11,914 nucleotides of DNA from Actinomycetota bacterium. GTDB lineage: Bacteria > Actinomycetota > UBA4738. Positions within the stretch are counted from its first letter, which is position 1. The number at the start of each line of letters is the position of its first letter. This document shows positions 6,937 through 11,895 of the stretch, in pieces. The stretch spans positions 1 to 11,914 of the forward strand of contig VAYJ01000117.1 of assembly GCA_005888465.1 (NCBI GenBank), read 5' to 3'. The position numbers were made by a program, and so were the translations under genes. The notes below the pieces were generated by a model. The model was given only the letters and a program-made list of their open reading frames with translations. It was not told where the DNA came from and made no database searches.

Positions 6937-7009
6937 TGGCGAGGGGCAGGATCGAACTGCCGACACCGCGGTTTTCAGCCGCGTGCTCTACCGACTGAGC
7001 TACCTCGCC
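6937..7009 (-). tRNA. tRNA-Phe (anticodon GAA)
   Basis: 73 nt, read on the minus strand from 7009 to 6937. Acceptor GGCGAGG pairs with CCTCGCC, discriminator A at 6937. D arm GCTC...GAGC, anticodon stem CGCGG/CCGCG with loop CTGAAAA giving anticodon GAA, and T arm GGCAG-TTCGATC-CTGCC. CCA is not encoded (CTA follows). Last of three co-oriented tRNAs; its 3' end touches the stop codon of the 57-aa ORF on the opposite strand. Confidence 0.96.
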
Positions 7010-7028
7010 GCGGACACGGCGCGCATCG

Positions 7029-7104
7029 CGGTCCCGACCGGATTTGAACCGGCGTTCTCCGCCTTGACAGGGCGGCGTGTTTGACCAGGCTACACCACGG
7101 GACC
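7029..7104 (-). tRNA. tRNA-Asp (anticodon GTC)
   Basis: 76 nt on the minus strand. Acceptor GGTCCCG pairs with CGGGACC, discriminator G at 7029. Anticodon stem CCGCC/GGCGG with loop CTGTCAA gives GTC; T arm CCGG-TTCAAAT-CCGG. No encoded CCA. It lies 19 bases before tRNA-Phe and 16 after tRNA-Glu. Confidence 0.96.
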
Positions 7105-7120
7105 CCTATGAAGTTCTGCG

Positions 7121-7193
7121 TACCCCCAACGGGATTCGAACCCGTGTCTCCGCCTTGAAAGGGCGAGATCCTAGGCCGCTAGACGATGGGGGC
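7121..7193 (-). tRNA. tRNA-Glu (anticodon TTC)
   Basis: 73 nt on the minus strand. Acceptor GCCCCCA pairs with TGGGGGT (terminal G-U), discriminator A at 7121. Anticodon loop CTTTCAA between TCGCC and GGCGG gives TTC; T arm CGGG-TTCGAAT-CCCG. No encoded CCA. First of the Glu-Asp-Phe cluster, an order I recall as usual in actinobacteria. Confidence 0.96.
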
Positions 7194-7230
7194 GAGCCCA
7201 CCAGCCCCAGAGCCCGGGGGCAGCTAGGGC

Positions 7231-7236
7231 AGTATA
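7231..7236 (-). promoter_or_regulatory. Possible -10 element of the tRNA Glu-Asp-Phe cluster
   Basis: TATACT on the minus strand (7236-7231), between the ligase stop (7240) and tRNA-Glu (5' end 7193), would give a leader of about 30 bases. No convincing -35 is seen upstream, where the ligase coding end lies. Read-through from the ligase is the alternative. Confidence 0.4.
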
Positions 7237-7239
7237 CCG

Positions 7240-8790
7240 TCAGCCCCCCTCGCCCCTCGCGAGCGCGGCGGCGTGCAGCGCCCGCACCGTCTCGATCGTG
7301 TCGGCGTCGGCGGCGGACTTGTCGGGACGGTAGCCCTTGATCCGGGCGAACCGCAGCGCGAGGCCGCCAGGGTAGCGTGAGCTCGCCTGCAGGCCATCGA
7401 GCGCGACCTCGACGACCAGCTCCGGCCGCACGTACACGGTGTATTCGTCGCGCGAGGTCTCCAGCTCCTGCAGGCGCTCGGTTTGCCAGGCCAGCACCTG
7501 GTCGGTCATGCCCTTGAACGTCTTGCCGAGCATCACGAACTCGCCGGACGCGGCGTCGCGCGCGCCGAGGTGCAGGTTCGAGAGCCAGCCGCGACGCCGG
7601 CCGTGGCCCCACTCGGCGGCCAGGACCACCAGGTCGAGGGTGAGCGCGCGTTTCACCTTGAGCCAGCTCGCGCCGCGGCGCCCGGCTTCGTATGGAGCGT
7701 CGAGGGCCTTCACCATCACCCCCTCGTGGCCGCGCGCGAGCGCGTCCTCGAAGAACGCCGTCGCGCGTTCCGCGTCGTTCGCCACGATCCGCGGCACGAC
7801 CATGTCGGGGGGCAGGGCCGAGGCGAGCTTCGCGAAGCGGTCGGACTGCGGTCGGTCGATCAGGTCCTCGCCGTTCAAATGGAGGCAGTCGAAGAAGAAG
7901 GGCCAGAGCGGCACCTGTCGCCGAAGCTCCTCGACGCCGACGCGCGACCCGAACCGGCTCATCGTCACCTGGAAGGTCTCCGGACGACGATCGCGGCGGA
8001 TGGCGATGGCCTCGCCGTCCAGGATGACGCTGCCAAGCGGCAGCGCCCGGACCGCGGCGACGATCTCCGGCACGCGCCGGGTCATGTCGGCCAGGTTACG
8101 CGTGAACGCCCGGACCTCGTCGCCCTGGCGATGGACCTGGATGCGGGCCCCGTCGAGCTTCCATTCGACGGACGCGGGGTGGATCCGGTCGAGCGCCTCC
8201 GCCGGGTCCTCGGCCGTCTGGGCGAGCATGGGGGACACCGGGTTGAGGACGGTCATCGTGAACCGCGAGAGGCCCGCCTGTCCCTGAGCGATGGCCGCCG
8301 TGGCGACGGTCCCCAGGTTCCCGGCGAGCATCGCGGCGCGACGGATGGCCGCGGCCGGAACACCTCCGGCGCGAGCGACCGCTTCGACCATCACGCCCGC
8401 GAGCGCGCCCTGGCGGATTTCGCCTTGGAAGAGACCGATTAGGAAGCGCCGTTCCTGCTCGGTCGCGCGAGCGAAGAGGCCCTGCAGCTCGGCTCGCCGC
8501 CGGCCCACGGAACCCTGGCCGGCGTCCGCGGCGATCCGGCCGACTGCCGCGTCGACGTCCATGAGCTGGAGCGTCCCGGGCGGGTTCGCTGCGGGCGGGA
8601 GGTCTCGGAGCGACGCCCATCCGATGCCGACGGAGCCCTGGGGCAACTCGCCCGAAAGGTACGCGACCGCCACCGGGACCTCCTCGGGGCGCAGGCGCTG
8701 CAGCGCTCCCGCGAGCGTCGCGATCTTCGCCAGGCGCGATGAGGACGCGGCCACCTCGGCAGATGCGTTCGCGATCTCTTCCAAGCGCAC
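7240..8790 (-). CDS. ligB: ATP-dependent DNA ligase (LigB type)
   Basis: 516 aa from GTG 8790-8788. A helical N-terminal DNA-binding domain covers about 1-180. The adenylation domain carries the nucleotidyl-lysine K211 in EWKLDGARIQVHR (motif I), LDGEAIA (258-264), FFFDCLHLNG (298-307, motif III), EGVMVKA (356-362, motif IV) and WLKVKRA (376-382, motif V). The OB-fold domain follows to the C-terminus, with ALRFARIKGYRPDK (478-491) in the motif VI region. It seals nicks with ATP through an enzyme-AMP intermediate; LigB-type enzymes in mycobacteria are accessory to the NAD-dependent LigA. Length matches mycobacterial LigB (about 507 aa). No Ku or LigD domains are present. The GTG is preceded by TACCCT at a leaderless distance of 6 bases. 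The frame is open to 9366 upstream but only antisense to the membrane protein gene. Confidence 0.94.
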   Translation of the reverse strand: MRLEEIANASAEVAASSSRLAKIATLAGALQRLRPEEVPVAVAYLSGELPQGSVGIGWASLRDLPPAANPPGTLQLMDVDAAVGRIAADAGQGSVGRRRAELQGLFARATEQERRFLIGLFQGEIRQGALAGVMVEAVARAGGVPAAAIRRAAMLAGNLGTVATAAIAQGQAGLSRFTMTVLNPVSPMLAQTAEDPAEALDRIHPASVEWKLDGARIQVHRQGDEVRAFTRNLADMTRRVPEIVAAVRALPLGSVILDGEAIAIRRDRRPETFQVTMSRFGSRVGVEELRRQVPLWPFFFDCLHLNGEDLIDRPQSDRFAKLASALPPDMVVPRIVANDAERATAFFEDALARGHEGVMVKALDAPYEAGRRGASWLKVKRALTLDLVVLAAEWGHGRRRGWLSNLHLGARDAASGEFVMLGKTFKGMTDQVLAWQTERLQELETSRDEYTVYVRPELVVEVALDGLQASSRYPGGLALRFARIKGYRPDKSAADADTIETVRALHAAALARGEGG

Positions 8791-8796
8791 GGTCTG

Positions 8797-8806
8797 AGGG
8801 TAAACT
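8797..8806. promoter_or_regulatory. Overlapping divergent -10 elements of ligB and the membrane-protein genes
   Basis: The ten bases AGGGTAAACT contain TACCCT on the minus strand (8802-8797) and TAAACT on the plus strand (8801-8806), both fitting TANNNT and sharing the TA at 8801-8802. The first ends 6 bases before the ligase GTG; the second ends 11 bases before the ATG at 8818. If both are used, RNA polymerase could occupy only one at a time. A GGAG at 8809-8812 could be a Shine-Dalgarno for 8818 only if transcription begins upstream of it. Confidence 0.42.
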
Positions 8807-8817
8807 CCGGAGCCCAG

Positions 8818-9429
8818 ATGCAGGAGTCGCCGGCACTCCGGGCCAGCAGGCGCGAGGATCCCGTCCAGCGCACCATCGTCGTCGCGATCCTGCTGCTGGC
8901 CGGCTTCTTCGACGGGATCTCGGGCAACCCGATTCACTCGATCCTGCTGTTCGGCGCGGCCGGATCGCTGGTCTGGGACGCGGCGCGCCATCGGAGCGCC
9001 GACCGGGTCGTCGAGGTCCCGACCGTGCGGCCCATGCGTCCCACCAAGGGCTTCGCGACCATCGCGGTCCTCGGCGTCCTGGTGTTCGCGATCGTGGTCG
9101 GTGGGTTCGCGAGGTACTCGTGGCCAATGACCTTCTCGGTCGTGATCCCGGCCGTCCTCGTGCTCGTGATCGCCCGGCCGGGCTCGATTCGTTCCGGGCC
9201 CGAGCCCGAGAAGATCGGACCGGTCGGCATCGTCGCGTGGACCTCCGTGTTCCTCGCGCTCGCGCTCTGGGAGCTGACGTCGCTCCTGCTGCAGCCCACG
9301 CTCACCACGGATTCGTACGCGCACCCCACGATCAGCGTGATGACCGACCCGATCCTGGCTTCGCACCTGGGCCGGACCGTGGCGCTCGTGGCCTGGGCCG
9401 CGCTCGGCTGGTTCTTGGTGGAACGATGA
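8818..9429 (+). CDS. Multi-pass membrane protein of unknown function
   Basis: 203 aa starting at ATG 8818, with GGAG 5 bases upstream. Hydrophobic segments at about residues 18-34, 40-55, 78-97, 101-119, 136-158 and 184-202 suggest five or six transmembrane helices, with a basic linker (RHRSADRVVEVPTVRPMRP) between the second and third that is probably cytoplasmic. No transporter or enzyme motif is recognised. Its TGA overlaps the next ATG (ATGA at 9426-9429), so the two membrane proteins are probably co-translated and may interact. It is divergent from ligB with overlapping -10 candidates. Confidence 0.85.
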   Translation: MQESPALRASRREDPVQRTIVVAILLLAGFFDGISGNPIHSILLFGAAGSLVWDAARHRSADRVVEVPTVRPMRPTKGFATIAVLGVLVFAIVVGGFARYSWPMTFSVVIPAVLVLVIARPGSIRSGPEPEKIGPVGIVAWTSVFLALALWELTSLLLQPTLTTDSYAHPTISVMTDPILASHLGRTVALVAWAALGWFLVER

Positions 9430-9626
9430 CGAGCCACGACTTCACGATCGCCGTCTACCTGCTCATCGTCGCGATCGGCGTCGGGCTCGAGATCCGGAGC
9501 TCCTCCGAACGAAGCCGGATCCCCTCTCTCGGCGCGGTGTTCAGCCGCGTGATGCGAACCCGATCGGGCCGGGTCGGCATCATGGCGGGGTGGGTCTGGC
9601 TGGGGCTGCACTTCTTCGCGCGCTGA
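9426..9626 (+). CDS. Small membrane protein, DUF6186-like
   Basis: 66 aa from ATG 9426 in ATGA overlap with the preceding gene. An N-terminal transmembrane helix (about residues 7-22, FTIAVYLLIVAIGVGLEI) is followed by a basic stretch with IPSLGAVFSRVMRTRSGRV and a second helix ending W-V-W-L-G-L-H-F-F-A-R. The helix-basic linker-helix layout and the G-W-x-W-x-G-x-H-F-F-A-R ending match, from memory, the actinobacterial DUF6186 family. Function unknown. Start fixed by the overlap and hydrophobic start. The frame stays open far upstream (8739) but that part is antisense-like shadow of the larger membrane protein. Confidence 0.82.
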   Translation: MTSHDFTIAVYLLIVAIGVGLEIRSSSERSRIPSLGAVFSRVMRTRSGRVGIMAGWVWLGLHFFAR

Positions 9627-9629
9627 GGC

Positions 9630-9998
9630 ATGGGCTCACGTGATACACATGAGCCACGGACGGTCGCCGAGTTCTGGGCGTCCGCGCTCGGCTGGCGCGT
9701 CGTCGAGGAGGAAGACCAGATCGTCAGCATCGCGCCGTCGGACGCGTCGTGGCCGACCATCGACGTTATTCAGGTCCCGGAAGGCAAGACCGTCAAGAAC
9801 CGACTTCATCTCGACCTTCGGGCGGACGGGTCGACCGCACAAGAGGAGGTCGATCGACTGCTCAGCTTCGGCGCCCGTAGGGCCGACGTCGGGCAGGGCG
9901 CCGATGTCACCTGGACGGTGCTCGCGGACCCGGAGGGCAACGAGTTCTGCGTTCTGCTGCGGTCGGTTCAAGACATGTTGAGCGAGTTGTCCGGCTGA
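9630..9998 (+). CDS. VOC/glyoxalase-like domain protein (Glyoxalase_6 type), short at the N-terminus
   Basis: 122 aa. EPRTVAEFWASALGWRVVEE (8-27) is the first helix of a VOC domain, KNRLHLDLRADG (56-67, H60) and DPEGNEFCVLL (100-110, E105) are the usual metal/substrate positions of the later strands. Family members normally have 8-12 residues forming strand 1 before the D-x-x-x-P helix start; here there are only MGSR. An upstream extension is impossible because the in-frame TGA of the preceding gene ends 3 bases before the ATG. The protein may be a slightly truncated member. Substrate cannot be inferred; bleomycin resistance or dioxygenase annotations for such proteins are not supported. Confidence 0.82.
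   Translation: MGSRDTHEPRTVAEFWASALGWRVVEEEDQIVSIAPSDASWPTIDVIQVPEGKTVKNRLHLDLRADGSTAQEEVDRLLSFGARRADVGQGADVTWTVLADPEGNEFCVLLRSVQDMLSELSG
9633..9655 (+). repeat. Near-perfect inverted repeat within the first codons of the VOC gene
   Basis: GGCTCA (9633-9638) and TGAGCC (9650-9655) flank an inner GTG/CAC pair (9640-9642/9646-9648), with one mismatch and a 3-base loop. It covers codons 2-9 of the VOC ORF, where the missing strand 1 would be encoded. It could be a hairpin affecting initiation or a protein-binding dyad; it lacks a T-run, so an intrinsic terminator for the membrane genes is less likely. Confidence 0.45.
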
Positions 9999-10009
9999 AG
10001 CCCGGCGGG

Positions 10010-10054
10010 TTGACGGGGAAAGCGGTCACGATATATCGTGTGCTATCGAGATAG
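10010..10054 (+). promoter_or_regulatory. padR promoter with a palindromic autoregulatory operator over the -10
   Basis: TTGACG (10010-10015) is spaced 16 bases from TATATC (10032-10037), a good sigma-70 type promoter. A perfect 14-bp palindrome CACGATATATCGTG (10027-10040) covers the -10, and a second dyad CTATC-GA-GATAG (10043-10054) sits at the expected transcription start. A repressor bound here would block polymerase. The obvious candidate is the PadR protein encoded downstream. GAGGAA (10066-10071) then serves as Shine-Dalgarno for the ATG at 10077. Confidence 0.75.
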
Positions 10055-10076
10055 TCCTGACCAACGAGGAACGACG

Positions 10077-10637
10077 ATGCACACGGACATCCTCGAGCAC
10101 CACGAACGACATCACGGAAGACACCACCACGAGGCGTTCGGCCCGCCCTGGGGACGGTTCCGGGGAGGCTGGTATGGCGGGCATGGACGTGGCCGGGTTC
10201 GTCGTGGAGACGTGCCGCTTGCGCTCCTCACCGTTGTGGCGGAGCAGCCGCGACACGGCTACGAGCTGATCCGGGAGCTCCAGGACCGAAGCGGCGGGCT
10301 CTGGCACCCGAGCCCCGGCTCGATCTATCCCACCTTGCAGCTGCTCGAGGACCAGGGCCTGCTGACGAGCGAGGACGTCGATGGCAAGCGCGTCTACTCG
10401 ATCACCGAGGAGGGCCGCACACACCTCGAGGAACGCCGGGCCAAGGGCGGCGACGCGCCGTGGGACGTCGCAGGCCAGGGGAGGGAGCGCTTCGGAAAGC
10501 TGTTCGGCGCCATGTCGCAGCTCGGCGCCGCGGTGATGCATGTCGCTCGCACGGGGAGCTCCGAGCAGGTCGACCGCGTCACCGAGATCGTGGACGGGGC
10601 GCGCAAGAGGGTCTATGCGATCCTGTCCGAAGACTGA
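10077..10637 (+). CDS. PadR-family transcriptional regulator with a His-rich N-terminus (YqjI-like)
   Basis: 186 aa from ATG 10077, chosen for its Shine-Dalgarno (GAGGAA) and because the longer frame from 10038 would begin inside the operator. Residues 1-36 contain nine His (HHERHHGRHHH at 8-18, H36) and then a Gly/Arg-rich linker. The winged-helix PadR domain spans about 45-120: LALLTVVAEQPRHGYELIRE, PSPGSIYPTLQLLEDQGLL, and the wing DGKRVYSITEEGR. A helical dimerisation tail follows. PadR proteins repress by binding dyads overlapping promoters; E. coli YqjI has a similar His-rich extension and senses nickel. Metal sensing here is inference. No metal exporter or reductase gene adjoins it, so targets other than itself are not in view. 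Confidence 0.9.
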   Translation: MHTDILEHHERHHGRHHHEAFGPPWGRFRGGWYGGHGRGRVRRGDVPLALLTVVAEQPRHGYELIRELQDRSGGLWHPSPGSIYPTLQLLEDQGLLTSEDVDGKRVYSITEEGRTHLEERRAKGGDAPWDVAGQGRERFGKLFGAMSQLGAAVMHVARTGSSEQVDRVTEIVDGARKRVYAILSED

Positions 10638-10666
10638 GCCTCAGGGACTTCGTGTGTGGTTGGTGG

Positions 10667-10689
10667 GCTCGCGCGGCACGGTCGCGAGC
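10667..10689. terminator. Hairpin between convergent padR and tRNA-Lys, possible bidirectional terminator
   Basis: GCTCGCG (10667-10673) and CGCGAGC (10683-10689) form a 7-bp GC-rich stem with a 9-base loop, in the 60-base gap between the padR stop (10637) and the tRNA-Lys 3' end (10698). There is no T-run on either strand, as is common for actinobacterial terminators. Confidence 0.5.
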
Positions 10690-10697
10690 ATATCCCG

Positions 10698-10769
10698 TGG
10701 GCCGTGTAGGGATCGAACCTACGACACGAGGGTTAAAAGCCCCCTGCTCTGCCACTGAGCTAACGGCCC
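10698..10769 (-). tRNA. tRNA-Lys (anticodon TTT)
   Basis: 72 nt on the minus strand. Acceptor GGGCCGT pairs with ACGGCCC, discriminator A at 10698. D arm GCTC...GAGC, anticodon stem GGGGG/CCCTC with loop CTTTTAA giving TTT, T arm GTAGG-TTCGATC-CCTAC. No encoded CCA. Its 5' end is 19 bases after the Crp-like gene stop, so it may be transcribed together with it; I see no separate promoter in that gap. Confidence 0.96.
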
Positions 10770-10788
10770 GCCGCGATTCTACGAAGGG

Positions 10789-11505
10789 CTAGAGCCCGGC
10801 CAGCCGTCGCAGGCCCGTCACGTTCTTCAGGATGTAGCGTCGCCCGTCGCGGGCGACGAGCTTGCGCTGGCCGAACTCCGACAGGATCCGCGTGATGTTC
10901 TCCCGGCTGCCGCCGCAAAGGCTCGCCAGGTCCTGGTGCGTCACCACCGAGGGCAGGATCGCCCCGTCGGGTGGGAGCTCGTCCAGGCTCGGGCTCACGA
11001 GCTGCAGCAGCCGCTTCGCGACGCGGCCCTTCAGGTCCAGGAACAGCAGGTCCTCGACGAAGGACTCGTGCGCCTGGATCTGGCGGGCCATGCTCCGAAG
11101 GAGCGCCCGGGCGACCTCGAAGTGCTTTGCCAGGAACCCGAGGAACTCTTCGCCGTCGATCACGAGCACCATGCAGTCCTCGAGCGCAACCGCCGTCGCC
11201 GTGCGCTTCTGCTCGCCCACGATGCTCAGCTCCCCGAAGAACTGGGCCGGCTCCAGGGTCGTGAGGAGCTGCCGGTGACCCGTCACCGAAAGCGAGGTCA
11301 ACTCGACGCGCCCCGTCCAGAGGAAGAAGACCTGGTCGGACGCGTCGCCCTGATAGAAGAGGTAGGTGCCCCGGCGGTAGAGCCGGATCGTCCCCATCCC
11401 AGCAAGGTCGCCGATGGCGGACTTCGCGGAGTGTTCGAGGAGGGGCGTGGCGCCCATGACGCGGTCGAGCCCGGTTCGGTTTCGCGGCGCAGCCTGCGTG
11501 ACCAT
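10789..11505 (-). CDS. Crp/Fnr-family transcriptional regulator
   Basis: 238 aa from ATG 11505-11503. The cyclic-nucleotide-binding domain covers about 17-135 and contains the phosphate-binding cassette FGELSIVGEQKRTATAVA (90-107) with G91, E92, R101 and T102, matching the cAMP-contacting G-E-L...R-(S/T) of E. coli CRP and M. tuberculosis Rv3676. A long dimer helix follows, then a winged HTH with THQDLASLCGGSRENITRIL (189-208). The recognition helix keeps R201, E202 and R206, equivalent to R180, E181 and R185 of E. coli CRP, which read TGTGA half-sites. No Fnr-type Cys cluster is seen at the N-terminus. An upstream ATG (11553) lies just beyond a strong hairpin and adds a poorly conserved 16-residue stretch, so I prefer 11505; a later ATG 16 codons downstream is also possible. 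Confidence 0.93.
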   Translation of the reverse strand: MVTQAAPRNRTGLDRVMGATPLLEHSAKSAIGDLAGMGTIRLYRRGTYLFYQGDASDQVFFLWTGRVELTSLSVTGHRQLLTTLEPAQFFGELSIVGEQKRTATAVALEDCMVLVIDGEEFLGFLAKHFEVARALLRSMARQIQAHESFVEDLLFLDLKGRVAKRLLQLVSPSLDELPPDGAILPSVVTHQDLASLCGGSRENITRILSEFGQRKLVARDGRRYILKNVTGLRRLAGL

Positions 11506-11513
11506 CGCGGCGC

Positions 11514-11519
11514 AGCCTA
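11514..11519 (-). promoter_or_regulatory. Possible -10 element of the Crp-like gene
   Basis: TAGGCT on the minus strand (11519-11514) fits TANNNT and ends 8 bases before the preferred ATG at 11505, which would give a leader of about 1-2 bases. No Shine-Dalgarno is present (GCGCCGCG precedes the ATG). No good -35 is seen. The element falls after the hairpin at 11558-11590. Confidence 0.38.
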
Positions 11520-11557
11520 GCGGACGCTTGGCGCATCCACCAGTTCCCGACATGGAA

Positions 11558-11590
11558 GAGCGGGCCCGGGGATTCCCTCCGGGCCCGCTC
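11558..11590 (-). terminator. Strong hairpin between the basic-protein gene and the Crp-like gene, probable terminator
   Basis: GAGCGGGCCCGG (11558-11569) and CCGGGCCCGCTC (11579-11590) form a perfect 12-bp stem with a 9-base loop. On the minus strand it follows the basic-protein stop (11622) by about 30 bases and precedes the Crp-like start. Only a short TT follows, so it lacks a classical U-tract. Its position supports insulating the two genes and argues against the upstream Crp ATG at 11553. Confidence 0.65.
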
Positions 11591-11621
11591 CGAAAATCTG
11601 CTTCGGATGTGCGCGCGATGG

Positions 11622-11747
11622 CTAGGCCTTGCGCCCGCCGCTCAGCTTGCGCCCTCCCGACTTCGAGACGCGAGTGGCTGCCGTCTTCCCACCAGCCTTC
11701 GCCGCCTTGGCCGCCGGCTTCCTCGGTGTCACCTTCTTCGTTGGCAT
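11622..11747 (-). CDS. Very small Lys/Arg-rich basic protein (41 aa)
   Basis: ATG 11747-11745 to TAG 11624-11622. The peptide has 9 Lys and 4 Arg in 41 residues and no Asp or Glu: MPTKKVTPRKPAAKAAKAGG, then K-T-A-A-T-R-V-S-K-S, then the tandem GGRKLSGGRKA. It starts with a textbook Shine-Dalgarno (GGAGGTGA, 11760-11753) 5 bases from the ATG, the strongest in the window. Composition resembles histone H1-like or HU-tail (Ala/Lys/Pro-rich) peptides, so a nucleoid or RNA-binding role is plausible, but no family is identified. It lies between an array of Crp-like sites and a hairpin terminator, which marks it as a discrete transcription unit. A longer ORF on the plus strand (11414-11860) is an antisense shadow. 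Confidence 0.72.
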   Translation of the reverse strand: MPTKKVTPRKPAAKAAKAGGKTAATRVSKSGGRKLSGGRKA

Positions 11748-11752
11748 CTGTG

Positions 11753-11760
11753 TCACCTCC
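11753..11760 (-). promoter_or_regulatory. Strong ribosome binding site of the 41-aa basic protein
   Basis: GGAGGTGA on the minus strand, complementary over eight bases to the 16S rRNA 3' end, lies 5 bases upstream of the ATG at 11747. It is the main evidence that this short ORF is translated, and contrasts with the leaderless starts elsewhere in the window. Confidence 0.8.
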
Positions 11761-11831
11761 CCCCGTCGACTCGCCCTGCGTTTCTTCGTTCGTAACTACA
11801 GCGCATTGTGGGGCGATCGGTGGGAGATGTC

Positions 11832-11895
11832 TGTGCCGCGCATCACCGAATGCGACGTGACGCTGATCACTGTCTATGTTGTGACGCGCGTCACA
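11832..11895. promoter_or_regulatory. Array of three CRP-like operator sites at 24-bp spacing
   Basis: Site C, TGTGACGCGCGTCACA (11880-11895), is a perfect 16-bp palindrome and equals the E. coli CRP core TGTGA-N6-TCACA. Site B, CGTGACGCTGATCACT (11856-11871), keeps GTGA-N6-TCAC. Site A, TGTGCCGCGCATCACC (11832-11847), keeps TGTG-N6-TCAC. Their centres (11839.5, 11863.5, 11887.5) are exactly 24 bp apart. They lie 85-148 bases upstream of the basic-protein ATG on the minus strand, and may also serve a gene beyond the window edge on the plus strand. The Crp-like regulator encoded at 10789-11505 has the residues expected to read such half-sites. Confidence 0.72.

Noticed and set aside
7077..7340. 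ORF with the peptide PNGIRTRVSALKGR across tRNA-Glu
   Set aside because: A well-known spurious translation of tRNA genes, not a protein.
8791..9366. Minus-strand N-terminal extension of the ligase
   Set aside because: Antisense to the membrane protein gene; Asp/Arg/His-rich without ligase similarity.
10038..10076. Upstream start for PadR at GTG 10038
   Set aside because: It lies inside the promoter palindrome and before the expected transcription start; ATG 10077 has a good Shine-Dalgarno.
10460..10792. ORF with the peptide VGIEPTTRGLKAPCSATEL across tRNA-Lys
   Set aside because: Translation of the tRNA-Lys complement, a common false gene call.
11506..11553. Upstream start for the Crp-like protein at ATG 11553
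   Set aside because: It sits 5 bases from the strong hairpin without a ribosome binding site, and adds residues unlike the family.
11414..11860. 148-aa plus-strand ORF over the Crp start and the basic-protein gene
   Set aside because: Runs through a terminator hairpin and is antisense to better supported genes; Ser/Pro/Arg-rich shadow.
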